Source: Leucothrix mucor
Lineage (GTDB): Bacteria; Pseudomonadota; Gammaproteobacteria; Thiotrichales; Thiotrichaceae
DNA length: 9,089 nt
Assembly: GCA_011322515.1 (NCBI GenBank)
Contig: DRMS01000149.1
Span: forward strand, 1 to 9,089
Direction of reading: 5' to 3'
Shown: in pieces, positions 1 through 6,773 of the stretch
Layout: every line of letters starts with the position of its first letter
Numbering within the stretch: the first letter of the stretch is position 1
Made by a program: the position numbers and the translations under genes
Notes under the pieces: generated by a model
Database searches by the model: none
Seen by the model: only the letters and a program-made list of their open reading frames with translations
Told to the model about the DNA's origin: nothing

Positions 1-69
1 AAAACAACTATTATTGCATCTAAGTTGATTTATTAAACGTAGCATCATTAAAATATAAAGGTGAATATA

Positions 70-303
70 ATGAAAAATAAAATAACTAAATTATTAGCAG
101 TAGTAACTTTTGGTTTAATTCTCAGCAGTTCAGCAATGGCGAATGAAGAGGTTGATACATTTACACTTGGTTTTCAAAATAATTCTCAAGATATAATGGA
201 AAGGGATGCTGTTTTCAGTAAAATTTCTTTTTCAAACCCTTCTATGAATGACCATGCTACTGATTCTAACGTTCTCGATTTGAATTATGATTCTGTTAAA
301 TAA
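70..303 (+). CDS. small secreted protein of unknown function
   Basis: A 77-residue protein whose first ~24 residues form a typical Sec signal peptide: basic MKNK start, hydrophobic core LLAVVTFGLIL, and a cleavage site after SSSAMA. The predicted mature part of ~53 residues is acidic and polar, rich in N, S and D, with no cysteine and no membrane segment, so it should be a soluble periplasmic or exported peptide. A GTG at 61 would add three residues, but it lies inside a good Shine-Dalgarno sequence (AAGGTGA, 58-64) correctly placed for the ATG at 70, so the ATG is chosen. A strong terminator follows directly, so it appears to be the last or only gene of its transcript. I do not recognise the family and infer no function. 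Confidence 0.75.
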   Translation: MKNKITKLLAVVTFGLILSSSAMANEEVDTFTLGFQNNSQDIMERDAVFSKISFSNPSMNDHATDSNVLDLNYDSVK

Positions 304-331
304 AATATAAATAAAATTCTTATTGAAATTT

Positions 332-358
332 AAGCCTCTTTTAAAAAGAGGCTTTTTT
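332..358 (+). terminator. rho-independent terminator after the small secreted protein gene
   Basis: A perfect 9-bp stem (AAGCCTCTT at 332-340 with AAGAGGCTT at 346-354) closes a 5-nt loop and runs into six Ts (353-358). It lies 29 bp after the stop codon at 303 and before the converging PNPOx-family gene whose stop is at 373. In the minus direction the T-run is poor, so it should mainly serve the plus-strand gene. Confidence 0.88.
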
Positions 359-372
359 ATTTAAATAACAAA

Positions 373-1014
373 TTAGTATGATTTTTTATAATCAGGATAA
401 TTAATTCCCTCTTTTAAATCATCAGAAGCAATCCATTCACCCAACGTTTCTTCAATGGGAACAACACCAGCCCATACATCAAGATCCAAATCCTTTTTCA
501 AATCTATCGGTCCGCCTGTTCTCACTTTTGCCGAAGCTTGTTCAATCGTAAACTCAATTATACTCGTGGCATTCAGTTCTTTTTCATTTGGTGCGCGACA
601 ATCTGTTGTCCGACCTGGCGTTAAAAATTCAACCAAAGCCTCAGCAGCTTCCAGCTTTTTTTGCTGATCCTTTATTTCTCGTGCCGTACCAAAAGCAACT
701 ACAGAGCGATAATTCATCGAATGATGAAAAGTAGATCTCGCCAAGACTAAACCATCAAGATGCGTTACGGTTACGCAAGCGGGAATCCCCTCTAGTAAGG
801 CTGAACAAAGTCGGCTATTTAATGCACCATGTAGAATAATACTATTGCTAACTCGCGCATAAGACATAGGAATCACAAAAGGTTGTTCATCCATCGTAAT
901 GCCTACATGGCATATTTTCCCTGCATCTAAAATCTTATAAATGGTGTCTTTATCGTAGCTACCTCGCTCTTTAGCACGCAATACTTTATTTCTGTTATTT
1001 ATTTCATAACTCAT
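373..1014 (-). CDS. pyridoxamine 5'-phosphate oxidase family protein (NimA-like flavin-binding split barrel)
   Basis: A 213-residue cytoplasmic protein of the PNPOx-like split-barrel superfamily (COG3467 type). Segments typical of the family are the N-terminal strands around residues 33-50 (GKICHVGITMDEQPFVIPM), LHGALNSRLCSAL at 61-73, and the conserved stretch DGLVLARSTFHHSMNYRSVVAFGTA at 87-111. Members bind flavin or a related cofactor as dimers. Some relatives (NimA) reduce nitroimidazoles, but the substrate of this subgroup is generally unknown, so no gene symbol is given. The start is well supported: an AGGAGA ribosome site at 1022-1027 lies 7 nt before the ATG. It is the last of the minus-strand genes, 139 bp beyond the amidase stop, with a strong hairpin in that gap, and it converges on the small secreted protein gene. 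Confidence 0.85.
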   Translation of the reverse strand: MSYEINNRNKVLRAKERGSYDKDTIYKILDAGKICHVGITMDEQPFVIPMSYARVSNSIILHGALNSRLCSALLEGIPACVTVTHLDGLVLARSTFHHSMNYRSVVAFGTAREIKDQQKKLEAAEALVEFLTPGRTTDCRAPNEKELNATSIIEFTIEQASAKVRTGGPIDLKKDLDLDVWAGVVPIEETLGEWIASDDLKEGINYPDYKKSY

Positions 1015-1045
1015 TTTTTATTCTCCTATAGATATTCATATATTA

Positions 1046-1096
1046 AATTTCCGCAGGAGTTCAAGCTGAAGCTTGAACTCCTTGGATTTGGAAATT
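1046..1096. repeat. long perfect hairpin in the gap between amidase and PNPOx-family genes
   Basis: Two perfect 13-bp arms (AGGAGTTCAAGCT at 1055-1067 and AGCTTGAACTCCT at 1070-1082) are separated by only two bases. A second matching pair flanks them outside an asymmetric bulge (AATTTCC at 1046-1052, GGAAATT at 1090-1096). Neither side has a clear T-run, so it is not a classic terminator. It may be a REP-like palindrome, an RNA-stabilising or attenuating hairpin at the 3' end of the amidase message, or an element in the leader of the downstream gene. Confidence 0.7.
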
Positions 1097-1153
1097 ATTT
1101 ATCTGAAAAACTATAGCTCCTTTCTCCTGAATTACATGGGAAAGGTAATGCAT

Positions 1154-2380
1154 CTATCTCCGATAATGCCGTATCAGCCCATCTGCAATCCATTTAGCCA
1201 GTAACTCCCTGTTCTGTGGCAAGATAATTCTTTTCTGATCATTGGTATTACGAATATTTGCCAGTTCAAAATAAACAGCCAAAGACTTTAAATGCATTAA
1301 CATAAATAGCTTTCTTGATATCACCCGTCCTGTATACAATTTTGCCGCCTGAAAATAATTATATTTAGACTTAAACATACGATATAAGCGTTTGGCAACT
1401 TTCTTACTACGCCCAGATTTTGGTGAATGGTAAAAAAACACATCAATACGTTTTTTACTATTGCGAGAATCAATATGTACCATTAGTGTTATCTGATCCT
1501 TGCTTTTAAAACCCTTTTTCTTATAGGTGTAAAATAGCTTATTAATAATAAAAGCTCTATCTCTCAAACGAGAGCGCTGTGAACGAACAATCGTCTTATT
1601 CCCCAGATACACCTCATCGGTATCGCACTTCAAATAGTGTTGATCGCGGATACCATCATTTGGATCACGGGTAATAATATGCACCATAGCGCCATAGGAA
1701 ATCAGCCTACGCGCCAGTCTTAGGATGACATCATATCCATATTCATCTTCGCATAGAGTATGTCCTGCGCGTTTAGCCATTGCACCAGGGTCAGGACCAC
1801 CGTGTCCCCCGACGAGATAAAATACTTTGCCACGTAGTTTATTTGAAACGGTTGCTACATGGGCGTATTTTTTACCAAAAATTGGAAAATAATTTCTTTT
1901 TTGTGCGCGGCTTATTTGTTTTTTTCTTGGAGCTACATGGCGTTGGGTCTGATTGTAATAATTATTTGCGCAACCAATATCCTGATAGGAAACCCATAAA
2001 TCGCGATTATTAATAAAAGAGGCACGACGCAAACCACTTTGATGTAATCTTTTATTAAAATTCTTAATCTGAAGTGCCTTTTTCCAATCAATCGTATTAT
2101 TTATGGCGCTTAGGGTTGAGCGAATACTGTGACCATTATAATGATAGCGTAATATGGGTAATTTATAGGTTCTACCAGGGTACAAACGTGAAGAGGCATT
2201 GAGACGATTAAGCTGGTAAAACTGGTTTTGATTACATCTAGAACCTTGTAAATGATAGCGTGATAGCATTGAGGCAATGTGGTCGCCCTGTTTTGCTTTA
2301 ACGCTAAGCCAGTTAGATGATGCAAAGCCTGATTTGATGGTGATGATAAATAGAATAAGCGCTAGAAAAATATTTCTCAT
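1154..2380 (-). CDS. N-acetylmuramoyl-L-alanine amidase (Amidase_3 zinc hydrolase) with LysM-like N-terminus
   Basis: A periplasmic hydrolase expected to cut the bond between N-acetylmuramic acid and L-alanine in peptidoglycan. From the ATG it has 408 residues: a signal peptide (about 1-20, MRNIFLALILFIITIKSGFA); a LysM-like segment (about 24-76; VKAKQGDHIASML through LYPGRTYKLP); a basic linker; and an Amidase_3 domain from about residue 185. Putative zinc ligands and catalytic residues are all present: GGHGGPDPGA (His193), CEDEYGYD (Glu213 or Glu211), MVHID (His302) and VYFELANIRN (Glu372). The first motif is atypical, with VGGHGG where many relatives have IDPGHGG. The frame could also open at a TTG at 2398, six codons earlier, but the ATG gives a better signal peptide. 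It lies 114 bp after cobQ on the same strand. It is not a clear AmiA/B/C orthologue, so no symbol is given. Confidence 0.85.
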   Translation of the reverse strand: MRNIFLALILFIITIKSGFASSNWLSVKAKQGDHIASMLSRYHLQGSRCNQNQFYQLNRLNASSRLYPGRTYKLPILRYHYNGHSIRSTLSAINNTIDWKKALQIKNFNKRLHQSGLRRASFINNRDLWVSYQDIGCANNYYNQTQRHVAPRKKQISRAQKRNYFPIFGKKYAHVATVSNKLRGKVFYLVGGHGGPDPGAMAKRAGHTLCEDEYGYDVILRLARRLISYGAMVHIITRDPNDGIRDQHYLKCDTDEVYLGNKTIVRSQRSRLRDRAFIINKLFYTYKKKGFKSKDQITLMVHIDSRNSKKRIDVFFYHSPKSGRSKKVAKRLYRMFKSKYNYFQAAKLYTGRVISRKLFMLMHLKSLAVYFELANIRNTNDQKRIILPQNRELLAKWIADGLIRHYRR

Positions 2381-2446
2381 AGCAATGAATTTCCCCAAAA
2401 CGGTTGTTTGATTTTTTAAATTTAATTTAATGACTCTGAATTTAAT

Positions 2447-2488
2447 ATATGGTTCATATGAATGATACCATGCCTACTTTAACCATAT
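2447..2488. repeat. 8-bp inverted repeat between cobQ and the amidase gene
   Basis: ATATGGTT (2447-2454) and AACCATAT (2481-2488) are exact inverted copies with a 26-nt loop, just after the cobQ stop codon. A weak hairpin is possible. There is no T-run, so I do not call it a terminator; it could be chance in AT-rich DNA or a binding site in the leader of the amidase gene. Confidence 0.3.
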
Positions 2489-2494
2489 GAAAAA

Positions 2495-3961
2495 TTAAGA
2501 ATATTTTATTTTTTCCAATAGAAAATCCAAGTCTAGATAGTGCTCCAGTGTATCTGCCAACAAGTCTATCCCTTGTTCACGCAGTGCAAAATAATTAGGC
2601 GTTTCAACTTGCTCTAGCCCTGCCCATTTTAACAAGGCATTACAGGCTGATGTTTGATCAAATAAACCATGCAAATAGCTTCCCATTATCTGATTGTCTT
2701 TGGAGAGCGCACCATCGCCATGCTGATCAAATAAAATTACTGGATGATCCAGCGCCTTGCCTGTGCTAATCCCTGTATGAATTTCATAACCAGACACCTG
2801 TGCTTTTTCTGCAAAATTTAATCTGCCTGATTGCCGTTTTAGTTGTTTTTGTCGCTGTAAGCTGGTTGTAAAATCCATTAAGGCAAACGCATCACTACTT
2901 CCTGCCATACCTTCTGTGCCATCAGGATCATGAATCTGTTTTCCCAACATTTGAAAACCACCACAAATACCCATTAATTTACCGCCATAACGTAGATGTT
3001 TTTGCAATTTTTTATACCAGTTATGTTGCTGTAATGCCTGCAAATCATCGCGAGTATTCTTGCTTCCTGGTAGGATAATCAAATCACAATTTGGTAGCGG
3101 TTGGGTTATATCAATAAACTGTAAATTCACCTGCGGATGCAAACGCAAAGGATCAAAATCCGTGTGATTACTGAGATGTGGTAGGCGTGCTACAACGATA
3201 TTAAATAAGGCATTATTAGGCACATTACTTTGCAAATTTAAACTATCTTCCGCTTCAAGATAAAGCGTTTTAAGATACGGTAATACGCCCAGCACAGGTT
3301 TCTCTGTATGCGCTTCCAGCCAGTCAATGCCTGATGTTAGCAAGCTGGGATCACCACGAAAGCGATTAATAACCAAGCCTTTAATGCGTGCCTGTTCTGA
3401 TTCTGATAATAAAGCCAATGTCCCCGCTAACTGCGCAAACACACCGCCGCGCTCAATATCAGCGACTAAAATAACAGGACAATCAACCGCTTCTGCAAAG
3501 CCCATATTAGCAATATCATGTTCACGTAAATTAATTTCCGCAGGGCTACCTGCACCTTCTACAATCAGATAATCATAGTGTTGCTGCAAGCGCCGCCATG
3601 ATGCCAATACATAAGGCATGACCCTTGGCTTGTAGGCATGATAATCACGCGCCCCCATCTGCCCGCTCACTTTGCCGTGAATAATAAGTTGCGAACCCGT
3701 TTCTGAATTAGGCTTTAGCAGTACAGGGTTCATATCCGTATGCGCTTCAAGCCCACACGCTTGCGCCTGTACCGCTTGTGCGCGCCCAATTTCACCACCA
3801 TCAATGGTGACTGCGCTATTTAATGCCATATTCTGCGGCTTAAAGGGCGCAACTTTTACGCCACGACGCTGTAATAGACGGCATAAACCTGTGGCAATTG
3901 CTGTTTTGCCTGCATCGGATGTTGTGCCTTGAACCATTAGAGAAGGCGTTAATTTCCTCAC
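2495..3961 (-). CDS. cobQ: cobyric acid synthase (glutamine-hydrolysing) CobQ
   Basis: A 488-residue, full-length enzyme that amidates carboxylates b, d, e and g of adenosylcobyrinic acid a,c-diamide, using ATP and glutamine, in late cobalamin biosynthesis in the cytoplasm. The N-terminal synthetase domain has the P-loop GTTSDAGKT (12-20), KPQNMALNS (41-49), the VEGAGSPAEINL stretch (134-145) and DIERGGVFAQ (168-177). The C-terminal class I glutamine amidotransferase domain begins near residue 250, with the ILPGSKNTRDDL motif (296-307), the nucleophile Cys333 in GICGGFQMLG and catalytic His431 in GSYLHGLFD. The start codon is GTG, overlapping the dacB stop as GTGA (3958-3961), so translation is probably coupled. 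No other cobalamin gene lies in the window, so co-location with a peptidoglycan gene is probably incidental. Confidence 0.96.
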   Translation of the reverse strand: MRKLTPSLMVQGTTSDAGKTAIATGLCRLLQRRGVKVAPFKPQNMALNSAVTIDGGEIGRAQAVQAQACGLEAHTDMNPVLLKPNSETGSQLIIHGKVSGQMGARDYHAYKPRVMPYVLASWRRLQQHYDYLIVEGAGSPAEINLREHDIANMGFAEAVDCPVILVADIERGGVFAQLAGTLALLSESEQARIKGLVINRFRGDPSLLTSGIDWLEAHTEKPVLGVLPYLKTLYLEAEDSLNLQSNVPNNALFNIVVARLPHLSNHTDFDPLRLHPQVNLQFIDITQPLPNCDLIILPGSKNTRDDLQALQQHNWYKKLQKHLRYGGKLMGICGGFQMLGKQIHDPDGTEGMAGSSDAFALMDFTTSLQRQKQLKRQSGRLNFAEKAQVSGYEIHTGISTGKALDHPVILFDQHGDGALSKDNQIMGSYLHGLFDQTSACNALLKWAGLEQVETPNYFALREQGIDLLADTLEHYLDLDFLLEKIKYS

Positions 3962-5496
3962 TGCTCAAAACTCCAGCGCAATAGTGCATTTTGAATTTTT
4001 TTACCCCGCCCTCTATTGGTTTTTTTTCCATTATGTTGAATCACAATAACCAATCGTTTACCTTGCCGATTCAGCATATACCCTGCGATTGCGGTGACAT
4101 TATTCAATGTACCCGTCTTCATATGACTGCGCCCACGTAAATCCCCTTTGCGGAAGCGGCGTACCATCGTTCCATCCAGACCTGATAGAGCAAGTGATGC
4201 CATAAACTCTGGCATATAAGGCTCTCGATAAGCAGTCTCTAAGAGTTGTGCCATTTGCCGCGCAGTAATTCGAGCGGTGCGTGATAATCCAGAGCCATTA
4301 TCAATCACAATGCCATTGGTTTGAATATGACTCTCTTGAAGCGTCTCTATCACCGCATCACGCCCTTTTTGTAATGTTGCAGGCACACCATAGCGTTTAG
4401 CACCTAATGTCAGTAATACCTGACGCGTCATGACGTTATTGCTCCATTTATTAATCAGGCGAATTTGCTCACCCAGTGTTGCCGATGAGCTAAGGTGAAA
4501 TCGTGTATCCCCTGACTGCTTTTGAGCAATCCGCAGGGTGCCATTTAGGGTGCCACCTTGCTCCATCCAAAAATCTCGAAAGCCATTAAATGCATGTTCT
4601 TCGGGTGTTGATAGCGCGCGCAGAATAAATTTTTGCCCACATTTTTTTGAATACCAGCCTTTAATGGTTAGGTTTTGTTCTTTATCAACACTAAACTTGG
4701 GTCGATAGTGAGAGCGGCGGCAACGCTTATCGGTATAGTTAATCTCATTAGTAAACTTAAAAGAGGGAATAGCAGGATAAGGCGTTACCACTATCTTTTT
4801 ATTCTCTTCATCAGGTGTAAATAAAAATCGCGTCGATTGAAAGTTAAACATTAATGCCGATGGTGCGGCGTTATAAGTACGGAAAGGCTTATTGTCAAAC
4901 GCAGCAGGGTTAAAATCACCAATATCAAAATAACTATTATCAATAATCACATCACCCTGAATATGTTTAAGTCCCTTTTCACGCAACCCACGCACAAATT
5001 GACTGTAGTTTTCATAGGATAAAAATGGATCACCATAACCCTTGATAATCAAATCACCCGCTAAAGTCCCATCCACTATTTCACCACGCACCCAAGCCTC
5101 CGTCCGCCATGAATAATTAGGTGATAAAATCTTCAAGGCAGCATATGTTGTCAGTAATTTCATGGTCGATGCGGGAGAGCGGATCACATCAATATTATGC
5201 GCTAATAAAGGCTGTTTCGCGTTTAAATCACGCACATAAACACTAAGGTTTTCTGTCGGTATTTTGTATTTTTTTAATAGTAATAAAATACTATCAGGCA
5301 GTGTTTCAGGTGTTGTTGTACCCGCAAGATTATCGGCAAAATGCGTTTGTGCTAATACAGGGGGGAGAGGCTCAGTTGTGGTGCTCGTTACTGAAGTGTT
5401 AGCAGAGAGACCCTTTGCCCATGCTGATGTGCTACTGATAGAGAGGCAGAGAAATAGGAGTAGCAAGCTTAAAGGGGGATTATTCTTATTGTGCAT
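3958..5496 (-). CDS. dacB: D-alanyl-D-alanine carboxypeptidase/endopeptidase DacB (PBP4, peptidase S13)
   Basis: A 512-residue periplasmic low-molecular-mass class C penicillin-binding protein that trims pentapeptides and cuts D-Ala-meso-DAP cross-bridges in peptidoglycan. It has an N-terminal signal peptide (about 1-27; LLLLFLCLSI core, ending SAWA), then the three penicillin-binding motifs in order: SxxK as Ser110-Thr-Met-Lys113, SxN as Ser352-Asn-Asn354, and KTG at 460-462. The ~240 residues between the first two motifs hold the extra domains typical of family S13. A GSGLSR motif (401-406) and DGTMVRRF (441-448) are also typical. No convincing ribosome site precedes the ATG. The gene heads a minus-strand pair with cobQ, overlapping it by 4 nt. 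Two cysteines near 259 and 286 might form a disulphide (inference). Confidence 0.95.
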   Translation of the reverse strand: MHNKNNPPLSLLLLFLCLSISSTSAWAKGLSANTSVTSTTTEPLPPVLAQTHFADNLAGTTTPETLPDSILLLLKKYKIPTENLSVYVRDLNAKQPLLAHNIDVIRSPASTMKLLTTYAALKILSPNYSWRTEAWVRGEIVDGTLAGDLIIKGYGDPFLSYENYSQFVRGLREKGLKHIQGDVIIDNSYFDIGDFNPAAFDNKPFRTYNAAPSALMFNFQSTRFLFTPDEENKKIVVTPYPAIPSFKFTNEINYTDKRCRRSHYRPKFSVDKEQNLTIKGWYSKKCGQKFILRALSTPEEHAFNGFRDFWMEQGGTLNGTLRIAQKQSGDTRFHLSSSATLGEQIRLINKWSNNVMTRQVLLTLGAKRYGVPATLQKGRDAVIETLQESHIQTNGIVIDNGSGLSRTARITARQMAQLLETAYREPYMPEFMASLALSGLDGTMVRRFRKGDLRGRSHMKTGTLNNVTAIAGYMLNRQGKRLVIVIQHNGKKTNRGRGKKIQNALLRWSFEQ

Positions 5497-5522
5497 ATTA
5501 TCAGCTAGATAGAAAAATCAAG

Positions 5523-5551
5523 AGTATATCTATCTTAGCGGGGATATTAAA
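5523..5551 (-). promoter_or_regulatory. dacB: possible sigma-70-type promoter for dacB-cobQ
   Basis: On the minus strand a TATACT box (5523-5528; four or five of the six consensus bases) is preceded at 17 bp by a weak TTTAAT (5546-5551; three of six). It would start transcription about 20 nt before the dacB ATG. The placement is good but the -35 match is poor, and the region is AT-rich, so chance matches are likely. Confidence 0.25.
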
Positions 5552-5753
5552 GTCAGCATCCAGATAATTAGTAAGTATTAGTATTTTTCATTTTTTTTCT
5601 TCATGATTTCAAGAAAGCTAAAACCAGATTTATTATTTTTCGATGTGCTATATTTATCTCTGAATCAACAACTATTTTGTAACCGTTCACCGACTTCTCT
5701 GAAATTTGTCTTTATATGTTGAAAAATTACAGGAAGTACCTGAATGGTTATAT
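5552..5753. other. AT-rich intergenic stretch between dacB and the foldback element
   Basis: About 200 bp of the divergent gap between dacB and dgkA. No convincing open frame, RNA gene or terminator is visible. A short interrupted palindrome (CAGG-AAGTA-CCTG, 5730-5742) is the only structure seen. The stretch may carry dgkA promoter elements that I cannot identify with confidence. Confidence 0.4.
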
Positions 5754-5899
5754 TAAGTACCCAAACAAAATTTAGTTTCCTGTTTTTTGATATTCAAGGC
5801 ATTGCGATGGGAGCATAGTGGGCTATGTGACCAAAGCAATAACGAAGAAGATCAGAAAACAGGGGCTAAATTGTTAGATTAATTTTGCGCGGGTACTTA
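5754..5899. mobile_element. 146-bp foldback (MITE-like) element upstream of dgkA
   Basis: The ends TAAGTACCC (5754-5762) and GGGTACTTA (5891-5899) are exact inverted copies. Complementarity continues inward with mismatches and one ~10-12 bp indel: ACAAAATTTAG and CCTGTTTTTTGAT on the left match CAAAATT, ATTTAG and CCTGTTTTCTGAT on the inverted right half. At the centre is a tight hairpin CATAG-TGGG-CTATG (5814-5827). The whole element can therefore fold into one long imperfect stem. The terminal TA on each side would fit a TA target duplication, as for IS630/Tc1-type transposition, but TA in AT-rich DNA is weak evidence. It has no coding capacity. It ends 20 bp before the dgkA start, so it forms the immediate upstream region of that gene and could supply or alter its promoter. 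Confidence 0.72.
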
Positions 5900-5919
5900 T
5901 TTTAGACTAAGGAAAAAAC

Positions 5920-6282
5920 ATGGCAGGCAGTGGCAATACAGGACTCACTCGAATTATAAAAGCATTTGGCTTCTCTATGCAGGGTTTAAAAGCAACCTAT
6001 AAACACGAAGAAGCCTTTCGCCAAGAAGTATGGCTACTTATTATTACTTTCCCTCTTGCATTGTGGCTGGGCAATACAGGTATCGAAAAAGCCTTATTAA
6101 TCGGTAGTATTTTATTATTATTGATTGTAGAAATACTCAACTCCGCCATTGAAGCAACCATTGACCGCTTCGGTGGTGAGATACATGAGCTATCAGGCAG
6201 AGCAAAAGATATGGCATCGGCTGCAGTGTTTTTGGCAATGGTCAATGCGGGTGTGGTTTGGTTTTTGGTGTTGTTTGCTTAA
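5920..6282 (+). CDS. dgkA: diacylglycerol kinase DgkA (membrane, prokaryotic type)
   Basis: A 120-residue integral inner-membrane kinase that phosphorylates diacylglycerol to phosphatidic acid with ATP, recycling the diacylglycerol released when phospholipid head groups are used for periplasmic glucans or lipopolysaccharide. The length is normal. It shows an N-terminal amphipathic helix with HEEAFRQE (29-36), three membrane segments (about 38-51, 57-73, 100-118), and the signature around residues 70-83 (VEILNSAIEATIDR) with Glu71, Asn74 and Glu78 matching the catalytic and metal-binding residues of E. coli DgkA, followed by ELSGRAKDMASAAV. The ATG has a ribosome site TAAGGA 7 nt upstream. The stop overlaps the stop of the opposing acyltransferase remnant by two bases. 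A foldback element lies directly upstream. Confidence 0.96.
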   Translation: MAGSGNTGLTRIIKAFGFSMQGLKATYKHEEAFRQEVWLLIITFPLALWLGNTGIEKALLIGSILLLLIVEILNSAIEATIDRFGGEIHELSGRAKDMASAAVFLAMVNAGVVWFLVLFA

Positions 6283-6428
6283 TAAACCGCATTCTCACCA
6301 TTAGGTCGCGTGTGATACAAGCGCATTAGCCACATATACTGCGCTGGATTCTGCTTAATTAATTTTTCTAATTGTTGATTAAGCTTTAGCGCATTTTCGT
6401 TATTATTTTTACGGGGAGAGTCCCCAAT
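6279..6428 (-). pseudogene. 3' remnant of an LpxL/HtrB-type lipid A acyltransferase gene
   Basis: The minus-strand frame ending at 6279 encodes a tail (KLNQQLEKLIKQNPAQYMW, then RLYHTRPNGE) that matches the C-terminal signature of the LpxL/LpxM (HtrB/MsbB) family, in which an xxPxQYxWxHRRxKTRPxGE-like sequence closes a protein of roughly 300 residues. Only about 49 codons remain. Upstream (beyond 6428) the frame runs into the 82-bp repeat and then other element DNA with no acyltransferase similarity, so the N-terminal ~250 residues with the HX4D active site are missing. The frame stays open to 6566, giving a chimeric 95-residue reading frame, but its first half is repeat-derived. The intact enzyme adds a secondary acyl chain to lipid A at the inner membrane. 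This remnant cannot be active; an intact paralogue elsewhere would be expected (inference). Confidence 0.8.
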
Positions 6429-6510
6429 AGCGCGGTAGGTTGGAGTGAGGTTACGAACTCCAACAGTTTCTAGCAATATTTTTGCTGGGCTACTCGACTG
6501 GGGAGGGTTA
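6429..6510 (+). repeat. 82-bp direct repeat, copy 1
   Basis: Identical base for base over 82 bp with 7822-7903, in the same orientation. It begins AGCGCGGTAGGTTGGAGTGA and ends GGGGAGGGTTA. It contains a perfect hairpin, GTTGGAGT (6439-6446) with ACTCCAAC (6457-6464), and a smaller one, AGCAA/TTGCT. It has the look of a REP/MITE-type intergenic repeat. The left border coincides with the break in the acyltransferase gene; the right border abuts the inverted-repeat element at 6512. Confidence 0.93.
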
Positions 6511-6561
6511 AAAATCAAAGGGGTCAGACTCGATTGATATTGATGTCTAAATAGTATTGTT

Positions 6562-6569
6562 ACCAAAGG
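6562..6569 (+). repeat. 8-bp target-site duplication, left
   Basis: ACCAAAGG immediately outside the left inverted end of the 204-bp MITE. It is repeated exactly at 6774-6781. Confidence 0.88.
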
Positions 6570-6773
6570 GTAAGTATTCAGCTAACCCATTACCACGCTT
6601 AATCCAATATTTATACCGATAATCGGTAAGAAATGAGGAAAAAACAATCAATAGGCTGTTTTTCATACAGCAAAATATCCTAAAAAATATTTTTTGCCAT
6701 ATATTTAATCAAAAATAAATATATTCGGTATAAATTTTCAGATTATAGGCGAATGGGTTAGCTGAATACTTAC
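6570..6773. mobile_element. 204-bp non-autonomous transposon (MITE), IS66-type ends
   Basis: Perfect 22-bp terminal inverted repeats (6570-6591 and 6752-6773) begin GTAAGTATTCAG and end AACCCATT. They are flanked by an exact 8-bp direct repeat ACCAAAGG. A second, subterminal inverted pair lies inside (ATTTATACCGA at 6609-6619, TCGGTATAAAT at 6725-6735), and a small palindrome ACCGAT/ATCGGT overlaps the left one. The interior is AT-rich with no reading frame of note. Ends starting GTAA with 8-bp target duplications are the established hallmark of the IS66 family, so this is probably an internally deleted or mimic derivative moved in trans by an IS66-type transposase. It sits inside another repeat element. 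Perfect ends and duplication suggest a fairly recent insertion. Confidence 0.88.

Noticed and set aside
1..57. Promoter for the small secreted protein gene
   Set aside because: TTGATT (25-30) with TTAAAA (48-53) at 17 bp spacing is possible, but the -10 match is too weak to support a call.
2381..2398. TTG start for the amidase, six codons upstream
   Set aside because: The ATG at 2380 begins a cleaner signal peptide. The TTG has no better ribosome site.
3327..3572. Plus-strand open frames inside cobQ and other minus-strand genes
   Set aside because: They are antisense shadows of strongly supported coding sequence, with no ribosome sites or recognisable content.
6429..6566. N-terminal half of the 95-residue minus-strand frame ending at 6279
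   Set aside because: This half is translated repeat DNA: the same 82 bp recur at 7822-7903 in an unrelated setting. The start codon also lies in element sequence.
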